A stretch of DNA of 64,000 bases. Source: Lottia gigantea. Taxonomy: Eukaryota; Mollusca; Gastropoda; Lottiidae. The DNA lies in NCBI RefSeq assembly GCF_000327385.1, contig NW_008708400.1, positions 4,986,385 through 5,050,384 of the forward strand, read 5' to 3'. The first letter of the stretch is position 1. Each line of letters begins with the position of its first letter. The position numbers and the translations under genes are program-made. Positions 23,401 to 34,972 of the stretch are shown here, piece by piece. The notes under the pieces were generated by a model. It was not told the origin of the DNA, did not search any database, and worked only from the letters and a program-made list of their open reading frames with translations.

Positions 23401-26253
23401 CTATGTTTATAAACTAAATTAACAGTAAGAAGTGGAATTGCCTTACCAACCAACTGTACAGCTGAGATATATATAGGACCAGTTCCTTCAGACAAAGAGA
23501 ATGTAACAGGTGATTTATCTGTGAAGGATATATCCATATAACACTGAAATAATTTTTAAAAAGTCAGTCAATCAAGTTATAGGCTGAGTAAAGGTTGGTA
23601 CATTATTCAATTGAGGATAATATCAGCATCAATATTCAGAGCATACTTTGCAGACAAATTATCAGAATGCAATAGTGTTTGCGGATGGCGAGTTCTTCAA
23701 CTTGCACTTCAGATGGATCATGGATCATGTCCGAATTCATGGTAAAGGAGAAACTTTTACAGAGTATTATGTATTATGGAATTGATTGAGAAATGAAGAA
23801 CCATAAGCATTTTCAATACAGATATAGGCAGATGCCTCATGGTGATTTTGACAAGAAAATAAATAAAGGAAATAAAACTAATCAACCATTATCAACTTAA
23901 AGCAAAAAGATTACAGTTATAGCCCTGTACTATCTTGTGAAACTGCGCAAACAAGCACAAATAACAAATAACGGTAAATAAGCACAGAAAACATGAATCA
24001 TATTTAATTGATTAATATTTCTATATTGCTCTAATATTGATGTATTGAGCACTATTTTCACAGTGAGAATTTTTTGTTATTGTATAATATCGATGATATC
24101 AAAGGATGAGGAAACATGCCCACTAGGTGCTTCAGAGAAATCAGCCATAAAAATGGGAAGACTTCCGTGTTTTGAAATTGATGGTTTTCAGGCTACATTT
24201 GTGTTTCTTCTGAATATTTGCCAGTTGATTTGCCTTGAGTATATTGTCAGCATTCAGTCAAAATAAATCAAAATGTAATGCCAGTTAACACCCTCGAAAC
24301 AGTTTCATTAATCTGTAACTACTACACTTTCAGGTGTTAATCCTACATTAATTACCTGTCTATGAGATTCTCTTAACCTACCAATGCTAACATTCTTATA
24401 CATCAAATAAATTTAGATTATCAAGACACTATTCAAACCATGGGATATTACTAATTTTTAAAATAATAATCCATTAATTTATTGGTAACAATCTGGTGTT
24501 AGATATAGCCTTATAGTCAAACAGCATAAAAGTGATGCAACCCTGACCAAATCATTGAATTTTTGTTGAAAGTGATCACCAGCTCCAGTTATAGTCCAAG
24601 TTATTCACATTTACAATGAATCTTTTATTGAAATTAGCATTCAGGAATATTGTTTGCGCTTGCATGTGATTGTTTGGGCTTTGTTTTTGTCAGATTCTTT
24701 CTTTTAACAGTACAGAGAATCGAGTGAACTAATCATTAAAAATACACAAAGTATTTTATGATGAGATTTTCATACCATGCTGCTTTCTCCTCTAGTCAAA
24801 GAAATAAAAGGTTGTTTTATTGTTTCTTTGTCAAAGTTCTGTGTTTCAACTGTTACGATGTTAATTTCATCTTTTACTGCCTGACCTCCTAATACTGCCT
24901 AAAAAACAAAAGTACCTTATTAAGATCATCTCATTTAGTCAATAGGTTATGATAAAAAAAACTTATGGATCTAACAGTTTAGGGAAATTTTCAAATTTCT
25001 GGAGAAAAGGGCACATTGACAAGACTGAGCTATGTTTTTATCTATGGCTCACTAAATACTTCCTCGTCATGCTGACCTTTGACAAATTGATAATGGTGAT
25101 CTTTCAGCTTCAGTAAAGCTTCAATGTGCATTATCATCTTAACTTTAACTTTGTGAAACAGTAAGTAAATAAGAGGGGCTTTCCCTATTTCATAGAGATG
25201 CAGTCCAAATAAGATTAATACTTCCTTGACAACTTAAATTGTAGCCTACTTTTCAAGAGGCAACTTTTTGAGAGAATTCAACAGCTTTAAGCCTTAGCAA
25301 CCTAGCCCCACCCAAGGAAATATTAGGTGCTGTAGTTCGGATTTTGTACTCAGAAAATTTGAAGAATTAAAGGCCCAGAGAACTTATTACTGTCAATTTT
25401 GAGGTGCCAAAAACGTATCAATCTATATCTTTTGGATTTTGTATAAAAGATACTTTAAATGAATCTACTGTACTGAGGGTTTTGTTGAGGTTTAATAGTC
25501 ACTTGCTGGGGCCCAGTCAAAACAGTCCCCTAACGACAGGGCTGAATCAACCTTCAGGACAGTCAACCTAGAGCTTTCTTTGTTTCTTATCAATATATTG
25601 TAACAAACCCTACCACAAATGAAATGGTATAGATCTGAAATGAGAAAGATCAGGAATCATGACATTTAACTGACACTCTATGTTAGGTTCAAAATAATCA
25701 AATAATAAAAAAATAATACATGTTTAACGAAAAGTGTATGATGCATGAAGTCACTGTCCTCATCCTCTTCTTTAATAGAAAATGTTACAGATGGATTTTC
25801 TTTACTCAATTCACAACCTGGAATAAAGCACTGATATAAACATCTTTGGACTGAAACATTGGTTAGACATTTCCCATTGGAAATTTAATTTTTAATATAT
25901 TTCAAATGACAACATGAAAAAACTCATTGTATAGATTTGGCTAAAAAAAATCATTTTGCGGTTCAGTATTTTCAATTAAAAATTTGGAGTAGGCCTAGGC
26001 CTAACTATTCTGATGAGTTGTGGAAAAGTAGGACAAAATGCTCTTCAGTAACAAGTGGTCAGAAAGTATTGGACATAGGACAACCTTTGAAGCCCTTTCT
26101 AAAAACCATCCGTGTTTTCCCTACAACAGGCATACGATCATCACCAGTCTTTGATTTTTAGTAAATATGCAAGATTCGGTTTACAATTCAAAATTTACCC
26201 CAGAAAAATTCTCCGAGCTGAGTATCTTCCATGTCTGATGTCTCAACTGCCAT
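20452..26253 (-). CDS. NPM: Nucleoplasmin-family histone chaperone
   Basis: Acidic pentameric/decameric chaperone of histones in the nucleus or nucleolus (family knowledge). Ten coding exons join in frame to 246 residues: 26253-26199, 25817-25720, 24898-24776, 23543-23447, 23159-23023, 22731-22681, 22220-22147, 21843-21822, 21225-21175 and 20484-20452. Residues about 14-124 are the beta-rich core, with FFWGCELS, KDEINIVTVE and GTGPIYISAVQLV. Acidic tracts follow at about 127-150 and 173-210 (DEEDEDEEDDDEEMEDEEEE). The tail is lysine-rich and ends KKAAAKKSKK. The NPM1-type aromatic C-terminal helical domain is not seen, so this is closer to nucleoplasmin or invertebrate NLP/p62 than to full NPM1. 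Exon 8 is only 22 nt. The gene symbol is a family label. Confidence 0.93.
20815..21020 (-). mobile_element. GTCC-type interspersed repeat, reverse copy
   Basis: Read on the minus strand, this intronic segment carries CAATTGCTAGTAAACACTCC, GATTTTGACAGACTTGG, a GGACCCTATTGAAAATCA phrase and GAGTTATTGCCCTTAT, matching in order the elements at 37180-37862 and 42715-43298. One end reads GGCGTATA, as in the ends of the 42715 element. It lies in the intron between the last two coding exons but one of the nucleoplasmin gene. Confidence 0.6.
22820..23005 (-). mobile_element. SINE-like copy
   Basis: The plus-strand phrases CACACAGGGCC, CCAAACGACTAC, ATCGCTGACAAAAAGGAAAC and CAGGTCAGCGAGCAAGTGTC follow the same order as in 61090-61250. 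It ends only about 20 bp from the donor of nucleoplasmin exon 5. On the minus strand its head would correspond to the tRNA-like end of the element. Confidence 0.6.
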
Positions 26254-26339
26254 TTTCTAACTCTCATCCAAATATCTCAGCAGTAAAATGTGGTAAATTA
26301 GGTTAACCAACAGTGTTACTGTGTTCCGAAGTATATCCA

Positions 26340-26460
26340 ACCAGCGATCATCAGAAAGAGGATAGTGGCGGGATTATGCACGTGCTCAAGGTTACAATGT
26401 TTTTCATTGGCTGAATTTCCCGCTCATCCGGGTATTTCCATTGGGGCACATTTAACAACA
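26340..26460 (-). promoter_or_regulatory. NPM: Probable nucleoplasmin promoter elements
   Basis: Upstream of the start codon at 26253 the sequence shows GGCGGGA (26367-26373), a CACGTG E-box (26379-26384), ATTGG at 26406-26410 (CCAAT on the minus strand) and TTTCCCGC (26416-26423). GGCGGGA and TTTCCCGC resemble E2F sites, and a perfect TTTCGCGC is at 26841-26848. Such a set fits a proliferation-linked chaperone gene; function is inferred. Confidence 0.4.
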
Positions 26461-27240
26461 TTATATCATCGTTTATTTTAGTCCGAAACGTATTTTCACA
26501 TCCACTTTTAGTTTCTTTGACCTATTTGATAAATCATTATCATTCATGGATTTAGAGCATAAAAGCAACCCGAGTGCCGAGATTTTACCACAAAGTATCC
26601 AACGACACCGACAATTACATTTACAAAATATTTTAAAATTTAGGCTACAATTTATAACCTTGGCTATAAAAAACTTCCTTAGTTCAGAAAGTCAGATATA
26701 ATAGCAAGGGCCTACAAAAGATTTGCTTTGCAGGCAGATATCAACAAATTTTATCATAAATATAATTTTTCCATTCCTCTTAAGCAATTTTTTTTTCAAT
26801 TTAAATTTGAAATTCAACGACCTTTTGACATTGAGAAGGTTTTCGCGCCTTTTCCAGACTAGTACCACGTGTTGGTTTATTTTAAGAACTGTCAAGAGTC
26901 ACATGATACGTCACATGACCAAAAGGTGTATTTGCGTATTGATATTTTTGAATTTATCTAATAAAAATGTAAAAACTGATATGTCATTGTTAAGCTTAAA
27001 TTAAGATTAAAGTTTTAAGACGGATAGTTTGCTTACTGATTGACTTTATTTCCCCTGAGTGATCAAGAATTCTTCTACAATTAGAACTATTTGTGTTTCT
27101 ACGCAAATGTTAATCGCCGGATTATAGTAATGTAAACAAACAAATTAGAAAGAGCGGGTTGTTTTTAATGTTTTTAATCTGTTTTTAATTGTTTAATTTA
27201 TCAAGTGGAAGTCTTTTATCTTAATTTAGAACCATTGTTT
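26461..27240. other. Shared upstream region of two divergent genes
   Basis: This lies between the nucleoplasmin gene (minus) and the Rieske gene (plus). It contains the E2F-like TTTCGCGCC at 26841-26849. Open frames on both strands at 26692-27004 mirror one another and show no motif or splice sites, so no gene is called. Confidence 0.4.
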
Positions 27241-27387
27241 TTAAACTTCATATATGGAGAGATGGACATGGACAGCCCATTACAACTGTCAGTGGCATGA
27301 AAATTAATTTCCTCTATCGAAAAGCTGTCTCTCCTCAACTCAAACAAGTTCAAGATCAATTTGAGAAGAAAGTTTTAGACAATCAAT

Positions 27388-28574
27388 ATGCAGGATGTTA
27401 TATTCTTGCCAGCCTATGGCATTTACTTTGATGGTAACTACATTAAAAGTTTTATAAGAAGATGTTTATGAAATTAGTGAACTGTATTAATCACTTGTGC
27501 CTTAGATGAAAAGGGGTGTGAAAAAATACCAATACCACTGTCACTATGTTACTATTTCATTACTGGCACTGGTAGTTGATTTTGAAGCACTTCACTTGTT
27601 GTCATTGGAACTGGTTTGGCATTTCTTCTTAGAATCGACATAGCTACATAATTTGGACTCTGAAATTGGCCAATATCATAAAAGTAATTGGAACATAATA
27701 AACTCAACATTTATCCCACTCTAAATTTGTACCATCATTTCCAGGCCACTTAGTACTCGGTTAATTCAGTTCTTATCTCTCTATCATGGAAGTTATATTG
27801 TTATTTCAGATTTATTTGATTGGTCTGATGTAACACAAAAATGTAAACATACGACAGCTGTCATCAATACCAAGGGTCTGCTAAATAATAATGAGAAAAA
27901 TGGTCATTTAGTGGAATGTAATGAAGAAAAAGTTGCTTTATTTCGTCATGGAAACAATGTTTATGCTGTCAAAGACAAATGTCCACATGCAGGTAAATTT
28001 CAAATTGTCCTTATTTTCAAATTGGTAAACTCTGCCATTCTTTATGAATTATTTTCTTATCCAATTAGTTTGATTTCCAGCTTTTAACAGTGCCAACTTA
28101 AGAAGTGCTTTTTTAAATTATGTATTTTAGATTAACCCACACCCCCCTTTGCTTCATTTAGATTTCTATTGCACTACAGCTTTGTTTTCATTGAGATCAC
28201 AAAAAGGAGTGGATTAATTTTAGTGGAATCAATCCAAAATCAAATGATTAATGTCTTATCTAAAACATTTGTTAAAGCATTTCATAAACTCATAAATATT
28301 TTAGAGTAGAACATTCAATATTTTTCACTTGACTTCATTTACAGGTGGTCCACTACATCTAGGTGATATAGAGGAACTACCAAATGGAAATCTGTGTGTA
28401 AAATGTCCTTGGCATAGTTGGAAGTTTGATTTAGAAACAGGACATGCCGAGTTTCCTAAAGGACAGAGTAAAACAGCTGTGACCTATAGGGTGAAGGTGA
28501 CAGAGACAGGGGAAATCTACATTGGATTTGCAAGACTTTCTGATAGATATTTTCATGGTGAAATAGATTTCTGA
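27388..28574 (+). CDS. RFESD: Rieske [2Fe-2S] domain protein (RFESD-like)
   Basis: Small soluble Rieske ferredoxin-like protein; the physiological partner is not clear for the family. Three exons (27388-27433, 27810-27992, 28345-28574) join in frame to 152 residues. The cluster ligands are visible: C73 and H75 in KCPHAGGPLHLGD, C97 and H100 in KCPWHSWKFD, the pattern seen in vertebrate RFESD (SGGPLHLGDIE and CPWH). No signal peptide or membrane segment is seen. Intron phases are both 1. The start ATG at 27388 is the only one that keeps exon 1 in the frame demanded by the phase-1 acceptor at 27810, since TAG lies in frame 15 bp upstream. Several upstream ATGs exist, one opening an overlapping 44-codon frame. 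The exon 1 boundary 5' is not known. Confidence 0.92.
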
Positions 28575-28926
28575 TATGTGATGTTCTACTGGGAATCTTA
28601 GGTTGTGATGATCAAGATATCAGATATAGGAGACTAGATTCAAAGAACAAAGGTACTGGTATCCTAGGACATATGAAGACAATTCATAACTTGTAAAGAA
28701 CAGGACCAGTCCACTATAGTAGGTAGTTGGAGTACTTTTGAGTGTGTGAACACTGTGTAAATCAGATTTATATTGTGCCCAAATGTTGCAAATATTGATA
28801 TTATTAGCCTAGTTATTTACTGCCTTCAAATAATGCTGTTTCTGAAGCATTATCAATGGTGTTGGTTTTTGTGTAGCAGAGCTACATAAATTCAATAGGT
28901 TATTTCCCTGGAAATTTTGTGTTTCC

Positions 28927-28932
28927 AATAAA
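28927..28932 (+). terminator. RFESD: Polyadenylation signal of the Rieske gene
   Basis: A canonical AATAAA lies 353 bp after the TGA. A T-rich stretch follows about 15-50 bp downstream (TTATTCTTATTTCTGTTTTA), as expected near a cleavage site. Confidence 0.6.
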
Positions 28933-28959
28933 AGGACAGAAAAAGTTATTCCAGATGTA

Positions 28960-31900
28960 TGACTTTATTCTTATTTCTGTTTTACTAATTATTGATATGC
29001 ATGTAATCTGTGATATATTGTTATTAATTTGTTATTGATATTTGTGTGCTTAGAGAGTAGTAAATTTAGTCTTGTTAGGAGTAAGGGTAAGCTACGATCA
29101 AACAATCTAATCAAAATACAGCTCGTTGTATTGTGTTTCTTTCTTTTATTCTGTGGGCAACAGATTCATTCTTAACTAATTATATTTGTAAGAAAGGAAT
29201 ATTATGCTAGTCAACCCATAAAAATTCCTGTTGTATTAAGACAACACATTGAAAAACACATTGGTTTGTAGTTGAAGGGAAGTAAATTTTTATGATTCAG
29301 AATTGACAGTTCTTTGTGTCAAATTTTATTTAGTCATCCTATATTTTATTTAATTTTCTTAAATGATTTTTGATTTAATTTTTTTTTTTAACAATGAAAG
29401 GTTTGAAACATTCAGATCTATAGCAATAGTCAGATTAACAATGAATTATGCTTATAAAAATCAGGAATATTTTTACTTATTAGAGTTTCTATTGTTTGTA
29501 GTACCAATTTGAATGTTGCATATCCATGATATCCATATAGTCAACTATATAAAGTTTTTATTAATAGTAGGAAAGGTAAGCTAGCTATATAAGTCTTTGT
29601 TGTTCAATGATACTTGTTATTTGTAGGAAATAAAGTAAACTGAGAAAAAATTCACAGTTCTGTTGAATTTAAATGACTTTATTTTATGCTTTGAAAGTTT
29701 TAATTTTCAAGTCTCGGATTGAGAGAAAATACTGTGCAAAGTGTTAACCTTCATCCAATTTTATTTATTTTTAAAATAGGCATCTTCAAATACAGGTAGA
29801 TTGAAATTATGTTGATATATTTTCTGTACAAATTATTTTAGTATAAGATTTTATAATTAAACATTTGTTATATATGACTTCTATTTTTTTTTTCCATATT
29901 GACTAGGAAGCTGAGGTAACCTACTTTGACAATTGTTTTTCTCCAGTGGTCAGATTTCGAAGTTATCTTTTTTTCAACACAGTTTCTCCTTGTTACTAAT
30001 TTTCAGGTGGGCTGACCTTGACGTTGTTCACATCACTATGCAGAATTGAAAGAGGGTAGGCTAAAGCCCAATCCAGAGCAAAGTCAAGAATCAAAGAATC
30101 AATAAAACTTATGACATTCACCTAAATCAACTTTTTATTATGTAAATGGAAACAAAATCAACCCAATGTCATTGAAAGAAAAATAAAGATTCCATTAAAT
30201 TAGAATTTTTATGATTAATAAATTAAGGGATTTCGATGAATGGTTTTGATCTAAGGGCAGTAATTAATGATTAATACTTAAACAGGTAATTAACAATAAA
30301 ATATACCATAGCAAAATAATAAAATATAGCTCATATCATAAACAGAATTTTACAAATCATTCAATTAAAACACATAGCCATATGAGGATATGATGAATTT
30401 GATCTATAAATATCTGATAAAACCATTAGTAGAATACATATGTATTTGATACTAAAGAACATTATACGTGATGCACTTATTAATTTATAAGTATATTACA
30501 TCCAAAATTATCCCCTGGTATAGGTATGTCAAATGTCATTAAGGTAGACTGGCTGGCATTTAATCCTATATAACTGAATATATTGTTAATTATTCAATAT
30601 TAGGTAATCCAAAATATAACTTTATCTACAACTAAGCTTTTATCTTCAAGCTTGAACACCAATATCACCAAAGTGTCTTATAGTCTTTATAGTACACAAA
30701 TTTTGATTAAATAAATAATTGGTCAAGATTTGGTTTTTGAAAATGCCTTTTTTGATTTTTATAAATCATAATAAGATGTATACACCAATACAAGAAAATA
30801 TTGATTGACAGGGTAAAAATGTCAACCATCTTCTATGGAAAAATATTACGTAAACTGTACATCAAATATTGACACCTGATGCAATGATATTAATAATTTA
30901 CTTCCAACAGTCCAATAAATAAAAATTAACATATAATGGATAACAAATATTATAATTATTATGCAGTTTTAATTCTTAAATAATGATAACAGTTCCCAAA
31001 TCTGATTAGAGCCAGATGTTAGATAGTTGATGTCATTTTCTTCTGGTTTCCTATTTCTACATCAAGCTCAGTCTTCCACAGAAAAAAAAATTAAAAATTC
31101 ATTTTGATCAAAATGATATTAGATAATTAGACATTGGGTGTTTTGAATAAAAGAACAACAAATTAATAAAAATATCTATATAGTTAATAATGTTGAAAGA
31201 TATTGTGACAATAATAATAATATGGACATAAATATAAAAGGTACAAGGAAAGAATACATTAATTGCATAGATATTTTTCGTATACACGTATTTGGTTTCT
31301 TGTTTTTCTTATACTTTTCATTTCAAGAAACCTTTTCAAGAATATAAATATGTTTAATGAAATTAAGATGATAATAACTGAGTAATTTATTTCTTTTAAT
31401 AAGACTTTGAGTTGATTAGTCCATAACTTTAAGGAGAAAATAAATTATCAGAATATACCCATCAAGGATCTTGTGTTCAAGAAAAAGAAAGAAAGAAATT
31501 ATTAAATTCAGTCCAATACAAAATCAACACTCGGAACCTAATCACATAGCAGACGACAAATCAACTCGCTACCAACTGAACCATTCCACTATTACAATAA
31601 GACAGTGTCCCAACCCAGTGTTAGAACATATCAATATTTACACAGTTCGAAAACTATTAACAGTGCAAGTTCAAAAACAAAAGCTAGTTTAGAAACTAAA
31701 CTTGAGATTAATCTGATTAATCAGATGCACCAAAGTCTTGAGATCAATTTTGACGAAGGAATTATATGAATATTAATTGGTTCACTTACATTTGAGCTTT
31801 TTTGGCCTGAATCTCAGAATTTCTTGTTGATGGCAAGATTGGTCACAGGCAGATAATGAATCTTTGATAGTTTTAAGTTTTGAGAAATGTGCCAAATTTC

Positions 31901-32136
31901 AATCTTTAAGAGGCAAAATAACTGAGGACTATTATAATATGGAAATAAAAATTATTTATAAATTATGTTTGATCTATACATAAGGCTAAAATTTACAACT
32001 TATTCATATAAATCATTGTTGTATCATTGTTGAATTACAAAACATTTTCTGCACACCATACCATACCATAGCAAAACAATAACAAAGGAAGGGAGATAAA
32101 AAGAGCACTAATGGTGATAATCTAAAACTCATGAAA
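28960..32136. other. Intergenic, convergent 3' flanks
   Basis: Between the Rieske gene (plus) and the TMED gene (minus) lie 3.2 kb of AT-rich DNA that should include the TMED 3' UTR. I see no splice-supported exon. The open frame at 31471-31692 has no recognisable motif. Several TTTATT hexamers could serve the minus-strand transcript, but none can be chosen. Confidence 0.45.
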
Positions 32137-34120
32137 TCACGTATGTGTTTTAGTTCCAGTACTGTATTTTTCAGTAAATAAATTACGGATCATTAATACC
32201 TGAGTAATGCCAACAGATAACATTATAAAAACTTGAACACCTGACATGAAATTTACACGTTCATAATTATGTTCCATCTGACTTCGATCACGAGACTCAT
32301 ACACTCGTAAAATACTTTGAATCTGGGATGTTTTCTCTAAATTTGATTTCACTGTTCCTATCAGTGTCTGAAATGAAAAGTAAATGTTATGTAATATTAG
32401 AAAAAATTTGGAAACACATTTGAAAGGGCATGATCACGAGTTGATATAGGTAATAGTCTTCAAACCTATAAAAACTTGCTATACATGTCTTTTCTATATA
32501 TGGCAGAGTATCAAGAAAAGGGAAGTCGTCATTCTAACTTTTAAACGTGGATAATTCTGGACATACATGGATTTAAAGGCTCAAATTCCATGGTGAGCTG
32601 TGAACACTATTATTGATCAGCTTAGCTAAAAATAATATATGTTTCTGAGACTAAGGTAGGATCAAACAGATGGCGAACATGTCCCTTAAGCTATGGATCT
32701 TCAAACTTGAAACAGCATAAAAAAAAACCCAAAATACCTTTAAATCTTCTATAGTCATGTCAATATATTCAGCAATTTCATCTTTCTCTAAATCCCAATC
32801 TTTATCATCTTCATCCTCATCATCTTCAGTTAATAATTCGAAAAATACAACTTTATGTGTAAATCTACTAAAAGAATTATCCATACAAAATCGATAGGCT
32901 CCAGGCACTTTCACCTCCACTCTGAAATAAATGTGTTATATATCAAAGTTATATATCTCAGAGGATCACATATTATTGGCACACCTACACATTAATTTTC
33001 TAAAAGGCAATCGGTGCCACATATACTTTTAGCTGGGATTATCCAACCCTTTGACTGAATCCGACTAGGAATCCTCATAAACGAACTAATAATGGGACAA
33101 TATCAAGTTCCAAGCAAGATTGGATAGCAATAAGTGTGAAGGATTTCTAACCTATACACTTCAAACTGGACTATAAAGCCTTTAATGTTATCTAAGTATT
33201 GTACAAAAAAAAAACATCAAACGACTTACTTATGTACATTTTCAGATTTTCTAAGATCATGGGCCAATCTTTGTCCATTAGGCGATATTATAGAGAAATC
33301 TACATCTAAATCTCCTCCTTCTATCACCTGTAATATGAGAAAAGAAACAAGATTATTCTTCAAATAATTTCAAAGACTTACAGTGGAGACTCAAGGACTC
33401 TGACTCTAAGGGGGTACAACCAAGACTCTCCTGTTCGTATAAAACAGCAGAGAACTAGAGAAAAGAGTGTCAAAACAGACATACATCTATAAAAAAAAGT
33501 CCAACTGAGTGAAATTGATGTAATTCTGATTAGTGTTGAAGACCAGACTGCAGACTGGAGAGTAAGCTTATCTATGATCTGTACCAGAATTGCACCAAAT
33601 ACCAATGCTGGGTATATGGATTTCTGTTCTTGCCTGCATTTTGCAAAATCCCACTTGACTTAATTTTACAATTATTAGAAATACTGGGAAAGTAAATTTG
33701 ATCGACCATGTCTTCTTCAGAAACTGAGAGTGATAACAGATAAGTCAACGATAGAAAGGCTATCAAATAAAATATAAACTTATTTAGATCTGCATCAATA
33801 ATTGTGACAAGTTTCGCCATAAGAAATACATAACGAAAGTCACCGTAGTTATAAAGTTAAAAGAAAATTGACACTGACACTATAAAGCATTCACGATTCT
33901 TCATGAATCATTGTCATTGATATGGAGCACGTAACAACGGCTAAAACATCGCTTGATGTACCTGATATTCGACTTCTAAATTGGACGGTTTCTTAATAAA
34001 TTGAAATAGACATTCTTCTTGGCCCGCCGACACCTCTAACGTCAAATCAACTTCAGCTGTTGCAACTAATTTGACTAATAATGTTAGTGACAGTGTCACA
34101 ATTCTCCACCACACCGCCAT
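32137..34120 (-). CDS. TMED: p24/TMED family cargo receptor (TMED1/TMED5-like)
   Basis: Type I membrane protein cycling between ER and Golgi in COPI/COPII vesicles (family knowledge). Four exons (34120-33962, 33327-33230, 32921-32738, 32367-32137) join in frame to 223 residues. Order: signal peptide at about 1-23; GOLD domain with AGQEECLFQ, LEVEYQ, DLDVDFSIISPNG and VPGAYRFCMDNSFS; an acidic insert EDDEDEDDKDWD; a helical stalk; one membrane segment near the C-terminus (FMSGVQVFIMLSVGITQVLM) and a short tail ending GTKTHT. The two cysteines typical of the GOLD disulphide are present (ECLF and RFCMD). The tail lacks a clear KKXX signal. The stalk motif LRVYESRDR fits the gamma subfamily (TMED1/5). 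Its start codon is 852 bp from that of the divergent bromodomain gene. Confidence 0.92.
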
Positions 34121-34972
34121 TGCAGTGACCTCCGGAAGTACAACACCTTGTGACCTTAAAAATCTCGACCCTGACCCAGTTAGCGTCGTCGTTATATTCC
34201 GACAAAATTTGCATTTCTTTAAATTTATAATTTTAATTTATAACTTGAAACTCACAAATTTGTTGAAACCAAAAATGAAATTCCTGTTCAAAAAATTGCA
34301 TTTGATGGAAAACATTTGAAATATTGAGCAGGTGCGCGTGGACAACAGTCTCGTTTTGGAATAGAGGCTGACATTTCACTCTTAATTTGCATATATGGAC
34401 ACTCGTAGAAAATAGGACTAAATGTTTGCTCAAAGAAAACAAACAAAGCCAAACTTAGAAGCAATTTAGTTTATGGTTTAGATTGACAAAATCATTTCAT
34501 GCATAACCAAAGACATTCTGAACCAAAATATGACCGAACAAGTCCTTGAGTGAGAACGCAAAAATGTCCAATAAAATCCCTGCGCTGAAATTTAGGCAGT
34601 GCAATGTGAATGTAAATGGTTCGTTATGTCAGGTGTGATGGTGTTTTTATTCCACTTAATGGCTAAACGGTGAGATTTTCAACTTGAATGGAAGCAGATT
34701 ATTTCAGGTGATGGATTCATGAATTAGAAAGACTTTCGCCGAGACCAAGGAACCTTGTGCTGATAAATTGGAAGACAATATGTGTGTCTTATCATTTTCA
34801 ATATTTTCAACAGAGTTCAATATGAATATGATTTCAATAATAAGAACAAACAGAATTTACACAAATTTGTTTTTATTCTGATCGTATATTGATTGTTTAT
34901 CACAATAAGTAAAACGTTTTGAAACCTTTTGGAAATGTCTTGAGAAAAGATATTTCAGGAGAGAACAATAAA
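34121..34972. promoter_or_regulatory. Divergent promoter region TMED / BRD10-like
   Basis: The two start codons are head to head, so both promoters and 5' UTRs must lie in these 852 bp unless distal leader exons exist. The first 80 bp beyond the TMED start are relatively GC-rich (GACCTCCGGAAG contains an ETS-type CCGGAAG). TATTTCAG at 34951-34958, just before the BRD10-like start, could be a splice acceptor, implying a further leader exon. No TATA box stands out. Confidence 0.4.

Noticed and set aside
34919-34972. Upstream extension of the bromodomain protein (54 bp)
   Set aside because: The extension starts with TTG; the first ATG in frame is 34973, and a possible acceptor lies inside the extension.
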